Origin: Huiozyma naganishii CBS 8797
Taxonomy: Eukaryota; Ascomycota; Saccharomycetes; Saccharomycetales; Saccharomycetaceae
Assembly (NCBI RefSeq): GCF_000348985.1
Contig: NC_035923.1
Coordinates: 1-64,000, forward strand
Direction of reading: 5' to 3'
DNA length: 64,000 nt
Shown: piece after piece, positions 41,317 through 51,420 of the stretch
Layout: every line of letters begins with the position of its first letter
How positions within the stretch are numbered: position 1 is the first letter of the stretch
Position numbers and translations under genes: made by a program
The notes under the pieces: generated by a model
What the model saw: the letters and a program-made list of their open reading frames with translations, nothing else
Database searches by the model: none
Told to the model about the DNA's origin: nothing

Positions 41317-42630
41317 ATGGCAAAACCGTCTTCATCTAGGTGTATTTACCGCTCGTTTGAAGATGCTGCAGCATTCATGAAAGTGGGAATTATAGGTCTG
41401 ACACTACAAAATTCATTTGCCATAAAAGCCCATTTCCCAGCTATACAACAACTCTCATCGCATTTAAGGATAACGGCATTATTTAACGAGGACATTGGAT
41501 CCTCTGTTGACGTCATACGACATTTGAAACTAGAACACGCTACAGTTTTTCCCACTTTAAAATCATTCATTGCATCATCAAACATCGACTTATTGGTAGT
41601 TACTTTACATGAAAGATCGTACCCCTTGATATTAGCTGATATTATCAAATATTGTAAGTTGTGTTCAGAAAAGGATGGAAAATGCACACTGAAATTCATA
41701 TTTCTGGACTGGCCTTTAAATTGCTCTGTGGATTTTGTTAAGCAAATGGTAGAAGAGACAACAAATCTTGGAATACAAACTGTCGTATCTTTACAAGGCA
41801 GAAAATCCCCATACGTCATCAAGGCAAAACAATTAATCTCGGAGGGTTCGATTGGTGAAATTAATTCAATGGAAATTGCCGCTAACGGCATATGGTACGG
41901 ATACGAGCGGTCGATTAAATTCGAGTCTTACTTATTTCAGCAGGAATCTGGGGTTAACATAGTAACAAGTTCATTTGCACATATTATTGATGTAGTAGAG
42001 TATATTACCGGTTCTTATTTTGGAGAAATAAATGCTCTTCTTTTCAATAATATAAGAAAGCAAGAGCTGGTAGATGAACTTGGTAACAAGATCGGTGAAA
42101 GCGTACAAAAATCACTTCCAGATCATCTACTGTTCCAGGGGAAACTAGTGAGTGGGAACGTACCGGTGTCTTGTACGCTCAGAGGGGGGATGCCAAGCAA
42201 AAGATTTGCCAAAAATTTTGTAATTGATATTCATGGTACAAAAGGTGACGTCAAATTAGAAGGTGAAGCTGGTTTTGTGGAAATTTCAAATATTGTCCTT
42301 TATTACAGAGGCATAAAGCATGATACACTTTCCGCCTTACGACAGTTCAATGTTCATGTACCTTACGACGCAAACAAAGAAATGATGGAATTTTATCATT
42401 TGAGAAAATATAACGCTTTGTTGGGCAACATTCTCAAACTTTATCAGTCTGTACTTGAACTACATGCTGAACAACAAAAAAATCCGCATGTCCCCGTTCT
42501 CACTGTACAGTCTTTTGGAATACAAGGTTTTCCGACGTTATCGGACGGTCTGTTGCTGTATAAGTTGCTTGCTGCAGTTTATGAAAGCAGCCTATCCGGT
42601 AGAACGATGAGAGTCGATTCGACAATTTGA
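41317..42630 (+). CDS. GAL80: Gal80-type repressor of Gal4
   Basis: Represses Gal4 until Gal1/Gal3 relieves it on galactose; an oxidoreductase-like fold without known catalysis. ATG 41317 (MAKPSSSRCI) gives 437 residues, against 435 in S. cerevisiae. The frame is open up to ATG 41206, adding 37 residues unlike Gal80. The Rossmann glycine motif VGIIGL is at 23-28. Strong matches include AIKAHFPAIQQLSSHLRITAL, VVSLQGRKSPYVIKAKQLIS, ANGIWYGYER, PDHLLFQGKLVSGNVPVSC and NFVIDIHGTKGDVKLEGEAG. Convergent with HIT1, 48 bp apart. The upstream Gal4 site supports a working GAL switch. Whether this is GAL80 or a diverged duplicate (GAL80B type) cannot be settled from one locus. Confidence 0.92.
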   Translation: MAKPSSSRCIYRSFEDAAAFMKVGIIGLTLQNSFAIKAHFPAIQQLSSHLRITALFNEDIGSSVDVIRHLKLEHATVFPTLKSFIASSNIDLLVVTLHERSYPLILADIIKYCKLCSEKDGKCTLKFIFLDWPLNCSVDFVKQMVEETTNLGIQTVVSLQGRKSPYVIKAKQLISEGSIGEINSMEIAANGIWYGYERSIKFESYLFQQESGVNIVTSSFAHIIDVVEYITGSYFGEINALLFNNIRKQELVDELGNKIGESVQKSLPDHLLFQGKLVSGNVPVSCTLRGGMPSKRFAKNFVIDIHGTKGDVKLEGEAGFVEISNIVLYYRGIKHDTLSALRQFNVHVPYDANKEMMEFYHLRKYNALLGNILKLYQSVLELHAEQQKNPHVPVLTVQSFGIQGFPTLSDGLLLYKLLAAVYESSLSGRTMRVDSTI

Positions 42631-42678
42631 TTTTTTTCCTTCTGTATTACTATGTATAGTTATGCTAATCGATATTCA

Positions 42679-43143
42679 CTAATCTAGTTTGTCCGAGCAA
42701 ATCTGACAGAATTCCTCAACGGCTTCATTGAAGTGCACCCCACCGTATCGCAATGTGTTTAAATAATCAATTGCTAGTTGTTTCCTCCCCTCAGAAGTCA
42801 GGTCTCCATTACCAGAGCTCGTTAGAATCTTGTGGACCTTTGCCAAGTGGAATTTTACCGTATTGTATTGCAAAAGCCCTCGAAGTTCCGGTGTCTTCTC
42901 ATACAGTTCATTGAACATAGGATCTTTCAGTGTTCTCCCATTGGCTAATGTGTCTTCAGTGGTGGCAGTGCTCTGCTCTTTGATGACTGGGCCGTCTAAG
43001 GTTTTAGTCTCCTCGTCCTTATGGGAATGCTTCTCCTCGTTTTTGAAGCACCGGAGGGAGCAGTATCGTATCCGACATTTCGGGCATCTATACTTGGCAT
43101 CACCCTCTAAACAAATCTCACACGTTCCATTCTTGGAGTTCAT
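42679..43143 (-). CDS. HIT1: Hit1, zinc-finger HIT protein of box C/D snoRNP assembly
   Basis: Stabilises Rsa1 and supports assembly of box C/D snoRNPs. 154 residues (S. cerevisiae 164). The N-terminal zf-HIT finger has cysteines at 8, 11, 20, 23, 28 and 32 and histidines at 39 and 41. The C-terminal half (about 75-154) is helical, with KDPMFNELYEKTPELRGLLQ and the end FCQICSDKLD. It is convergent with GAL80. KCH1 follows upstream after a long gap, keeping the S. cerevisiae neighbour. A PAC element lies 51 bp before the ATG. Confidence 0.93.
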   Translation of the reverse strand: MNSKNGTCEICLEGDAKYRCPKCRIRYCSLRCFKNEEKHSHKDEETKTLDGPVIKEQSTATTEDTLANGRTLKDPMFNELYEKTPELRGLLQYNTVKFHLAKVHKILTSSGNGDLTSEGRKQLAIDYLNTLRYGGVHFNEAVEEFCQICSDKLD

Positions 43144-44585
43144 CAGATTGGAATTTAACAGGTATCGCAGCTTTTGGTAGAAATCGATCCAAGCTCATCG
43201 CAAGAATATTTCCATAATTCACTTTTGTATCTGATTTCTTTTTAACAAGTGAAAAGAGAGACAGGGAATACGCTACTTCAGTCAATAAGGATGCATTATA
43301 ACTAGTCAGTGCAATAACTCAAGAAGCCAGTATTTGTTATCTAGGACTTTGGTTAGGATAATGATAATTGCGTTGAGTTATTGTGTGTGTTTCATAGGCC
43401 AGTGAGGTGCCTAACAACACCCAATTAGGTCTGCACCGTCCACCAAGTGATCGTTCATTGCTACTAAATGCAACAACCCCAACATCTTCTGGCCAGCGCA
43501 AAAGATCGTACACGTACAAAAATGGAAACTTCTACTATTAGGCGGAAGTCCATATATTAAGTACAATGAACACAGGGCGACGGAATATGGTATTCTTCTT
43601 GCTGTTACAGTGGAGTATGTACGACTAAGATGATGTCTCATATCTTGCTCACAATCCGAAAAAATGTCCCCACAGTCTGTCACATAACAGATACGTGATG
43701 ATAAGGGGGCTCTATTTGTTTGTTTTACAGTTTACAGTTAACATCGATCACGACCACAGCAAGCACCAGATACACGATCACATTTGATATACTCTAGAGT
43801 CCGAATACGAAGGTAGACGCAATTATGAAAGCGGTGGAAACTTTAGGGTAACAAACGCTTTTAGACGCATCACCTTAACCATAAACAAATGGTGTATTTC
43901 GGATGTGGGTGGGGACGAAGCGATCTTGGAGAAATTCCGGGTTTTGAGGTTAGATGTCTCTATGAAACGGTTATTTCTATAATCCAATGAGTTAAAAGGA
44001 TGACAACTCAATCACAACCGAATTTGTCGTAATAATATTTTACGCTGCACTGTGACAATGTACATGGAAGGCTAATTGGAGAATTTAAATTAAATTATCA
44101 AATATGGATGCGACCTTCCCCCTCCTTATGAGAATATATCAGAAGATTAAAAAATTATAATAAAGCTATTAAACGTGATCGAAAGAACTCTCAAACAATT
44201 GGGTATATCTACTTGCTGTTCTTCATTGTTAAGACAGCGTCCAAGAAAATCTTATCTTAACACTTGATACGGATACTTCCCAATCCATAGAAGAATATTA
44301 TATTTCCACGATACATTCTCACCTAGCAAAATAGGCAGGATAAAGTGAACTGACGGAACCTTACACGTCTAATCGGTGTAAAGCTGTAGAATCCCATTTC
44401 CTACATGGTGATCCCCTAATCACTCACATGACCATATTTCTCTTCTCGAAGCCTCCTTTTTTTGCGCCACTCTCTTGTTTACAATTACTCGCTAGTCATA
44501 TACAAGAGAAGCAGAGTACTATTAACCTTATAACATTCTTAATATACTCATCGCGATGGAGCACTAAAAATTATGCAAAAAAATA
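43144..44585. other. Long gene-free stretch, HIT1 to tRNA-Arg
   Basis: 1442 bp. A 90-codon minus-strand frame (43683-43411) and other short frames have no recognisable similarity. A decayed transposon or an unannotated RNA is possible, but I can show neither. Confidence 0.45.
43194..43201 (-). promoter_or_regulatory. PAC element before HIT1
   Basis: The minus strand reads GCGATGAG about 51 bp upstream of the HIT1 ATG. The PAC core fits the snoRNP assembly role. Confidence 0.5.
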
Positions 44586-44657
44586 CATTCCATACGGGAC
44601 TCGAACCCGCAGTCTTCTCCTTAGGAGGGAGACGCGTTACCATTACGCCAATGGAAT
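44586..44657 (-). tRNA. tRNA-Arg (anticodon CCT)
   Basis: 72 nt. The anticodon loop CTCCTAA gives CCT. The acceptor stem ATTCCAT/ATGGAAT pairs fully, and the rest is nearly identical to yeast tRNA-Arg(CCU), including GGCGTAATGGTAACGCGTC. No intron. Confidence 0.95.
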
Positions 44658-45124
44658 AAGGATTTTATTTTTTACGCTTTTTTAACGTCACTGGATACTA
44701 TAGTACTTTAATAAAAGTCAGAATATAAATATCTTATGTATTGCTACATTTATACCACAAATATGCTGTTTTTAAGAGTTTAAAACGTAATCCTCAGTAT
44801 TTTCAATATCAGAGATCACTGTACATTTAATAAACCCACCGTCTAGAGCTTGTAGTTATGATGGGGTGCAATCCTATCTGCTGACCCGCTTTGCTTATTG
44901 AGGCTTGCAACATGATATAGTCACCTCTGATGTTCAGAGCTTTTTGGGTAGTCGCTTCAGTTACTGCATAAGTGTGCCTAAATACGTGGCAGATTTTATA
45001 GATCTGTATTATATACATTACAGCATCCTATATGCGTCTCAGATCGATCGTAAAGTATATATAGAGAGTGTTACATATTTGAGTGAGAGTAACCCACCTG
45101 AGAGGGTTGTGCTTCTAGGGTATT
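44658..45124. other. Intergenic region, tRNA-Arg to KCH1
   Basis: 467 bp, AT-rich. No gene recognised. The KCH1 stop is at the right edge. Confidence 0.5.
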
Positions 45125-46705
45125 TCATGGATAGAAGTTCTCGTTACGATATTCATCGTGGGGTAGTAGTGGTGACTGTTCGATATCTTGTCTAAAGTAC
45201 GCCCTATCCGGTGTGAATATGTTAGATTTTTGTTCAAATGAGCTTTGTGCGAAGGAAATGTCGAGAGGTGGAACAGGCCTTTGTGTTTTACTCTGTGCAT
45301 GACTTATTGTTGAAAATGATCTGTCATGGTCATTGGGGAAGCTAGAAAAGTTGTTGTTCATGGCTCCTGACGTTGTGTCGTTACTAGGGTGGCGTGTCTG
45401 AAAATCCAGGTTATCAGGTTGCAAGTGGGAATATTTGTTGACCTGACCATGGTTTCTTTCAACAAATCGCGTCCGCTCATCTAGTAATTCCTTTTCTCCA
45501 AGTTTTGAAGAGCTGGAAGTGACATTTCTATTCCCCACACCAAGATATTCGTTTTCAATGCTGTTTGATATATTGCGGAAAGATTGGGGATGGGGTTTTA
45601 CCAAATCTGCCTGACCCCTAATGGTTGACGTTATAAAGACCAATTCGTTTAATGCATCCATTTCGAGACTATCTGATTTCGTAAGGGTATCGATTGGACT
45701 ATATCTGTTCTTTTCATTTTGATGCAGGGAAGTGCTGGAATCATTATACGGAACGTAGGACGTGGACTGAAATATCGGGATTTGGCTGTAGCTATTAAGT
45801 TCAAGCGTTGACTCGGTGTTGGATAATAGTCGTGCGTTGTAAACTTTCTCTTCCATTTTCCTGTTTTGCTTGGTGATGAGCTCATCAACGTGACGGCAGA
45901 TCGCTATGCAAACATAGTCCCTCAATCCCGCATATTCTTTTTCGTGAATGAGTCTAAAATAAACAAAGACTGAGCATATCATTGCGAAAATAAGCTTGGC
46001 CATAAAAAACATCCAGACAATGAACGAAAAGAGCATGAATGACAAAAGGACAGCCTCTTGATGATTACTTTGAGCAATGCCTTTGATTTTGTTAATCAGT
46101 CCCTGGAAAGATTCCAGGTCCCCCAAGTCCATATTGTTGTCTAGGTCACTATGGACTGTGACTAGTACGGACCATAACGTGAGTCCATTGATTACTTGTC
46201 TGGGAGTATCTGTGAAAAGTAGCCCAAGACAGTCCTTCAGTTCAAAGAACACAAAGAAAGCGAACCATTGGAACGTGCCCTTCGATGATATCCTGTCGAA
46301 AATGCAAAATTTAGGATAGTTGACGAACGAGATACTGTTCCTGCATATATTGTTGACATAACAAAGAGCGATATTTTTCGTCCTATAAATCCGAATTGCA
46401 TGTATCACATTCCACAGTAATAGTAGTATCGATGCCAATATGCATCCGCTAAATAGCCATTTGGAAATGCGGAATGGTAGATACGGTTTGACAATATTAT
46501 TTGACCAAGAGTTGTAGGCCAGCAGCTTTATGCACGTGTAAAGATCCGAAATAAATAGGGCAAGTTTCAGCAGCCCAAATGCCCAAGTCCCAACAGCGTA
46601 GCTGAGAACAGTCTTGAGTCGATAGTTTTTGAATAAATCGATGTCCACGTCAGGGAATCTTTTCGGATTTATACCCTTCTGCCACTTGTTACTGAAGAAC
46701 CACAT
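45125..46705 (-). CDS. KCH1: Kch1, potassium transport protein of the plasma membrane
   Basis: Member of the fungal Kch1/Prm6 family needed for low-affinity potassium uptake during calcium signalling in the pheromone response. 526 residues (S. cerevisiae 497). The N-terminal 260 residues hold the membrane domain, with hydrophobic stretches at about 32-58, 83-105, 160-180 and 218-250. Family landmarks include NKWQKGINPKRFPDVD near 6-21, CIFDRISSKGTFQWFAFFVFF and FTDTPRQVINGLTLWSVLV. The C-terminal half is hydrophilic and serine/asparagine-rich. It lies between HIT1 and BFA1, as KCH1 does in S. cerevisiae. Confidence 0.92.
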   Translation of the reverse strand: MWFFSNKWQKGINPKRFPDVDIDLFKNYRLKTVLSYAVGTWAFGLLKLALFISDLYTCIKLLAYNSWSNNIVKPYLPFRISKWLFSGCILASILLLLWNVIHAIRIYRTKNIALCYVNNICRNSISFVNYPKFCIFDRISSKGTFQWFAFFVFFELKDCLGLLFTDTPRQVINGLTLWSVLVTVHSDLDNNMDLGDLESFQGLINKIKGIAQSNHQEAVLLSFMLFSFIVWMFFMAKLIFAMICSVFVYFRLIHEKEYAGLRDYVCIAICRHVDELITKQNRKMEEKVYNARLLSNTESTLELNSYSQIPIFQSTSYVPYNDSSTSLHQNEKNRYSPIDTLTKSDSLEMDALNELVFITSTIRGQADLVKPHPQSFRNISNSIENEYLGVGNRNVTSSSSKLGEKELLDERTRFVERNHGQVNKYSHLQPDNLDFQTRHPSNDTTSGAMNNNFSSFPNDHDRSFSTISHAQSKTQRPVPPLDISFAQSSFEQKSNIFTPDRAYFRQDIEQSPLLPHDEYRNENFYP

Positions 46706-46823
46706 TGAGTGATCACACGCAGCCTAGGTAGAAAATGTCAATTGATTTGAAGAGCGTAGACAACAGTTGTTCGGGCATCCAATTGCTGTAATTTGCAAAG
46801 TGCTCTTCCTGATCAAGAGAATC

Positions 46824-46839
46824 TCAGCCTCGAGGCTGA
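46824..46839. repeat. Perfect 16-bp palindrome upstream of KCH1
   Basis: TCAGCCTCGAGGCTGA is identical to its reverse complement. It lies 119-134 bp upstream of the KCH1 ATG and 137 bp from the BFA1 stop. It could bind a dimeric factor or form a short stem in a transcript. An A-rich tract follows. Confidence 0.85.
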
Positions 46840-46975
46840 AGCTTTCTTTATACAAAAAAAAAAAACGAAACAAAAAAAAATTGAAGCTTCGCCTTAGTTC
46901 TAAAAATACGACGCGTCAACATTGAAACCGTCTTGAAACGAGCAAGAGCCCGTCGCTTGGCCGCTCTCGTTTGGA

Positions 46976-48739
46976 CTAGCTGCGCGTTGAGTTCAGAACC
47001 ATCTTCCTTATCTCGTACATGAAATCCTTGCTGTCCTTGCTAGTAGATGATACGTCCCTGCGCGCTGGATCCAAAGAGTCATCGCTTATTTCACCGGCAC
47101 TGCAGAAGCTTTCGTCCGGATGATCCAACTGACCTGTGCGTAAGATGAACCATGCTCCTACCTTTTTATTCCATCTATTTTCCTCGTGGTAAAATTTCTC
47201 TAGTGTCTTCGAATTGATCGTATAGTTCACGTTCGGGTCAACCTCCAGATCACTGTCTCCAAACTGCTTCCCCACAGATATTCGATGTCCAGCAATCGGT
47301 ATCCCTAAACCATCTCTTAGAGAACGTCTACTCGGTTGACCCCTTAACGTTGCTGTGCTACTTTTCTTCAACATTCTGTTACCTTTTGAAATTTGGGGAA
47401 CGTCAAACTGATCATTGATAACAGAAAACGGGTCAGAGTCTGCGCCGCTCACACTGACCCACCTTTGGTTTTTTTCATCAAAGACCATGGACCCAACCAC
47501 TTTGGGGTTATTGGAATTGGATCGCGTCTTCATATATTGTAGCATCCCCTCATCAATGCTGTCAGAGATTGACCTGTGCTGATTGTTCTTTATCAGGAAC
47601 GGGTTACCGGGCAAGTTAGCATCGATTGTGTCTCTATCTGGGAATTCATTCAAAATGTGCGGGTCCTCGACCCATCTTTTTTGAGGCACACTTTTACTTT
47701 CGAGATTATCTGTTGGTATATGATCATCTATGCTTTGTTTGATTGTTCTAATGCGAGAGGTCGGGCTATTACTGTCCCCTCCTGTACGGAAGGGTCCGCT
47801 GCTATTCCTGTTACCTCTATATGGTAATGACCCCACCTCATTTGTGTCAAGGTATTCATGTTTGTTGTATTCTTTTGGTGATTGTCTCCGTTTTACGGAA
47901 TTAGCTAGAAATTGAGGTTGAAGTGCGTCGTCATCGAAGTTGAAATTGAAATCTTGATCATCTGCAAAATCAAAATTCTCGTCCTTCATTGGGGATTCCT
48001 TAAATTGTTTCATGTAGTCGTAAGAGTTCAAAGGTTCTATGATCACGGTGTCGTCCAGGTTTTCAATATTCTCATCTGCGTACTCGTCATTAACTTCTAC
48101 AATCGGTGATCCAATAGGATTCAAATTAGGCATGGATTTTTTAAATCGCACAAAATTACCATTAGAGGTACTCTTCAAATTCCCATATGACTTACTTCCC
48201 TTCAAACTGGGCTGTGACCGAATTCGAATACTCGACTTTGTAAACTCTGGAGTTTTGTGTCTCTCATTGATTTTCAATTCTGACATCGAACGCGGATGCC
48301 GTAGCTCGGCATTAGAACGGCCAGTCGAGTAGGTCCCCACTTTCTTATTGTTCTGTAAACTTGACATCCGATGGAACTGTTGAGCAAATTCATTACTTCT
48401 CCGTGTTGGTGACGATTTGGGATGTGCCACCTTACTAAACTGGTTTTTAATCGCCTCGTCAAAATTATCTGTTTTAAACCGGAAATCCTTGAATTTCGTC
48501 AGATACTGATCACCGGAGTCATCCGGTCTTGTTGGATCCTCGTTGGTATAACCTTGGGTATGAACACCATCGGAAAAGATAGTGGCATCCGAGCTAGTTG
48601 TAGATGACGCCGTAGGTTCCATTTGCGGCTGGCGTATTCTCTCCTTCATTATCGAACCGGTAGGTCTTCGTTGTCCGATTTCCTTTGTATACGATGTCTC
48701 CAGCTCTTCAAAGGAGGAATCGTAATCTGGCCGGTTCAT
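46976..48739 (-). CDS. BFA1: Bfa1, subunit of the Bub2-Bfa1 GAP of mitotic exit
   Basis: With Bub2 it holds the GTPase Tem1 inactive at the spindle pole until the spindle is positioned. 587 residues (S. cerevisiae 574). Largely disordered with conserved islands: SSFEELETSY near 9-18, LTKFKDFRFKTDNFDEAIK near 81-98, VRFKKSMPNLN, the VVGSMVFDEKNQRWVSVSG stretch and ADSDPF. The C-terminus has LEKFYHEENRWNKKVGAWFI and ends FMYEIRKMVLNSTRS, as in S. cerevisiae Bfa1. It is tandem with KCH1 and RAD7, the same order as on S. cerevisiae chromosome X. Confidence 0.95.
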   Translation of the reverse strand: MNRPDYDSSFEELETSYTKEIGQRRPTGSIMKERIRQPQMEPTASSTTSSDATIFSDGVHTQGYTNEDPTRPDDSGDQYLTKFKDFRFKTDNFDEAIKNQFSKVAHPKSSPTRRSNEFAQQFHRMSSLQNNKKVGTYSTGRSNAELRHPRSMSELKINERHKTPEFTKSSIRIRSQPSLKGSKSYGNLKSTSNGNFVRFKKSMPNLNPIGSPIVEVNDEYADENIENLDDTVIIEPLNSYDYMKQFKESPMKDENFDFADDQDFNFNFDDDALQPQFLANSVKRRQSPKEYNKHEYLDTNEVGSLPYRGNRNSSGPFRTGGDSNSPTSRIRTIKQSIDDHIPTDNLESKSVPQKRWVEDPHILNEFPDRDTIDANLPGNPFLIKNNQHRSISDSIDEGMLQYMKTRSNSNNPKVVGSMVFDEKNQRWVSVSGADSDPFSVINDQFDVPQISKGNRMLKKSSTATLRGQPSRRSLRDGLGIPIAGHRISVGKQFGDSDLEVDPNVNYTINSKTLEKFYHEENRWNKKVGAWFILRTGQLDHPDESFCSAGEISDDSLDPARRDVSSTSKDSKDFMYEIRKMVLNSTRS

Positions 48740-48939
48740 CCCGTATTAAATAGAATGTTATAGTCCGACTACAGTAGAAAGCGGCCTGGCCTCAGATTTG
48801 ACTATCACATTAAAGCGTGTGACGTATTTATTTGTTTACATTTTCTTTAAAAGATCAAAATAAAAAAAAATACTAAGAAGAAATATTCGTCATACTTAAG
48901 ACGTTTGGGTTTGAACTGTTAGTGGAGAGTGTGATGAAC

Positions 48940-50649
48940 CTACATACTGTCGCTCTGTCTGCCTACCAGTGTGATTCCCGGGCGTGGTTCGACGTTTGCC
49001 GTGATCAGGTTATCCCCGAAAACCTCTATCACCTTCAAATTAGGGTTCTGCTCACCCAACAGTTCGATAATCTCATCATCCACTGCTCTCACGAACCCCA
49101 GGTCTAGATATTTTAGATTAGGACACTTCAAATTCTTCAATGCGGACTTGGTCAGACTTTTCAAGCTGTTTAAGCTTATCTTTTGCAAAGAGCTGCTGGC
49201 GGCGTTTAAAAGAAGCTCCTCGATGGCCGCGTCGTCCAACTGTAAGCATCTCTTCAGGCTGAGCTCCTTCAGATTGGGCAACGACACTTGGCTCAGGAAA
49301 TACACCAATGCATCGCTCGTTACCTGGTCCAGCTCCTCTATTCGTAGCACTTCCAACAGAGAATTTACGCCGGCAACTCCAGAAGCAAACGCTCCGAGTC
49401 CGTTTATGATCATGGAGTCGGTAAGGTCAAGACAACCATTCAGAGTTAGCGATTTCAGGTTCTTTCCAACCTGTCCCACAATATTAACTATCACCTCATC
49501 TGATACATCCTCCTCGTTGTAAGGGTACTGGATGGAGAGCGTGTGGAAGTTCTCGTTGTCTAAATATTGAGGTATCATTGCGTAGTTGAAAACTGAATCC
49601 AGTCTCGATAACCCCAAAGAGACTAATTCATTGTGACAGTTGGAGAGTAAACTTTCCAGATTTTCATCTGTGAACCTATGTGTATTTGAAATGTGGAACG
49701 CCCGTAATCGGCCTTTCATATTCGTGAAGAATGCGTTCCATGTAGCATCGTTGATCAAAAAGGGGCCGTCTAAGTACAGAGAGTGGAGATTCGGCAATTT
49801 TTCACAGATGTAGAGTAAGGCCTCGTTATTCAGCTGTCCGCACATTTGTAATGACAATGAAGTAATGTGTGGTGAAAAAACGGCCAGTGTTTTATAACCG
49901 TCGTAGGAGATGTTGGAGCAGTCATGAAACGTAAGCTCCGTCAAATCGGTCTTCAAGAACAGTTGCAACGTGTAGTCGTTTAAAGCTCTGTTCTTAGAAA
50001 GTGCCTGACTCAATAAGGCCAAATTTTTGGTGGAAACCCCACCCAATCTTTCCCTAAGTTGGGCAAAGATTGGGTTGGCCTTGTTGTTATGGGAGTTATC
50101 TTGCCATGATATAATATTGTTTGTGATTAATTCTAAGCATAAATCTTGTAATGTTGGAACTTTGCTCTCCTTCTTATCCAGCAAGTCCTCAGCCTTTCTT
50201 TTCCTTCTTCTCCGAGCTTCTAATATCTTCTTGTTGTTTGCTCTCTGATCCGCTCTATTCCCTCTCTTCTCCAATGAAGGGCGGGCTATGGATGGAGACC
50301 CTTCTGTTTGGGTAATTTCTTCTTCATCGCTGTCATCAGTTATGGGGCGCTTACGATTTGTCCTAACCAAAGCATTATCATTGTCTTCGCTATCCTCCCC
50401 AGAGTCCAAATCAGGGTGTACATTGTCCTCATCAACTAAATGTTCCAGCCTTTTTCCAGCATCGGCACTATAATCATCCTTGCTGTCAGCATTTTTTAAA
50501 GGTTCTGCTTTGGCTGAGGCCTCTTGTTGATCAATCCATCTTTGTCTGATTGTTTCAGCACTAATACCTTCCTCCTTTAAAAACTGAGTAAGTGCAGAGT
50601 TTGGACCCTTAATGTTGTTGCCCTTCCCTCTATTCCTGCTCCTATACAT
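48940..50649 (-). CDS. RAD7: Rad7, global-genome nucleotide excision repair factor
   Basis: With Rad16 and Abf1 it opens chromatin and recognises lesions in non-transcribed DNA; also part of a Cul3-type ubiquitin ligase. 569 residues (S. cerevisiae 565). The start MYRSRNRGKGNN and GPNSALTQFLKEEGISAETI are conserved. A charged, acidic linker and a basic RRRKRKAEDLLD stretch follow (about 147-158). Leucine-rich repeats run from about 215 to the end, with KNRALNDYTLQLFLKTDL, ISFDGYKT-like SYDGYKTLAVFSPH and NTHRFTDENLESLL. The end TLVGRQSDSM matches. It is tandem with BFA1. Confidence 0.96.
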   Translation of the reverse strand: MYRSRNRGKGNNIKGPNSALTQFLKEEGISAETIRQRWIDQQEASAKAEPLKNADSKDDYSADAGKRLEHLVDEDNVHPDLDSGEDSEDNDNALVRTNRKRPITDDSDEEEITQTEGSPSIARPSLEKRGNRADQRANNKKILEARRRRKRKAEDLLDKKESKVPTLQDLCLELITNNIISWQDNSHNNKANPIFAQLRERLGGVSTKNLALLSQALSKNRALNDYTLQLFLKTDLTELTFHDCSNISYDGYKTLAVFSPHITSLSLQMCGQLNNEALLYICEKLPNLHSLYLDGPFLINDATWNAFFTNMKGRLRAFHISNTHRFTDENLESLLSNCHNELVSLGLSRLDSVFNYAMIPQYLDNENFHTLSIQYPYNEEDVSDEVIVNIVGQVGKNLKSLTLNGCLDLTDSMIINGLGAFASGVAGVNSLLEVLRIEELDQVTSDALVYFLSQVSLPNLKELSLKRCLQLDDAAIEELLLNAASSSLQKISLNSLKSLTKSALKNLKCPNLKYLDLGFVRAVDDEIIELLGEQNPNLKVIEVFGDNLITANVEPRPGITLVGRQSDSM

Positions 50650-50832
50650 TGTTGGTTTGCGGTGTTCAAGCTATGGGTCTAGTACAGAAACTGGGTATGG
50701 TGGTGGCCTACAATCCTTCAGTAAGGTCTTTGAATGGAGCAGATATGAGCAGAGAGATGTGGCCAGGGTATCTGTCAAGAAACAAGAGTTACAAGTCTCC
50801 CCAAATTAATAATCGACAAAAACCAAAAAAAT

Positions 50833-50903
50833 TGCGCAAGCCCGGAATCGAACCGGGGGCCCAACGATGGCAACGTTGGATTTTACCACTAAACCACTTG
50901 CGC
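50833..50903 (-). tRNA. tRNA-Gly (anticodon GCC)
   Basis: 71 nt, essentially the yeast tRNA-Gly(GCC) sequence. The acceptor stem GCGCAAG/CTTGCGC pairs fully. The anticodon loop carries GCC, and the T-arm CCGGTTCGATTCCGG is standard. Confidence 0.96.
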
Positions 50904-51420
50904 TTACAATTTTTAAAAAAAGATTAATATTTTTTAGTTTTGTTCCATAACTAATTTAAACAGTTTTTATCTATTAATGATGTCTATAGGCATTTTTTGT
51001 GGTAATTTTCCTCTTTTCTGGTCAAGTGTTGATCCTGAGTCATTGTTTTGCTTAATAAAAATAAACAAAAGAGCTTCAATGACGTTTCAAAATTGAAACA
51101 TGCGCTTTACGTCACATTAAATACCCCATACTATACTCTTACATTTCTTAGTGCGGTCAATAGACCATACTACCAAAATATCTGCTATGGTACATTTGGG
51201 ACTTTGAATCTATCAAACCATTGGCCTGAAAGTCCTGATATAATGAAAGTAACAAATAACCACAATAAATAACCGAGTACTCATTTCCCAGCGTTTGATC
51301 CGTGGACTCAACAGTTATTTAATTGTCTCCGTGCATATGAGTGTATAAAACAAAAATGGCACGTCTACAGTTTTTCTTCTGCAGGAGGAGAGTTTGCATT
51401 ATCTGACTGATCATTCAATC
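50904..51420. other. Intergenic region after tRNA-Gly
   Basis: 517 bp, AT-rich. A 74-codon frame (51048-51272) resembles nothing known. No other feature seen. Confidence 0.45.

Noticed and set aside
43411..43683. 90-codon minus-strand frame suspected as an LTR or gag start
   Set aside because: It has a TATA-like upstream stretch, but no matching terminal repeats were found around it.
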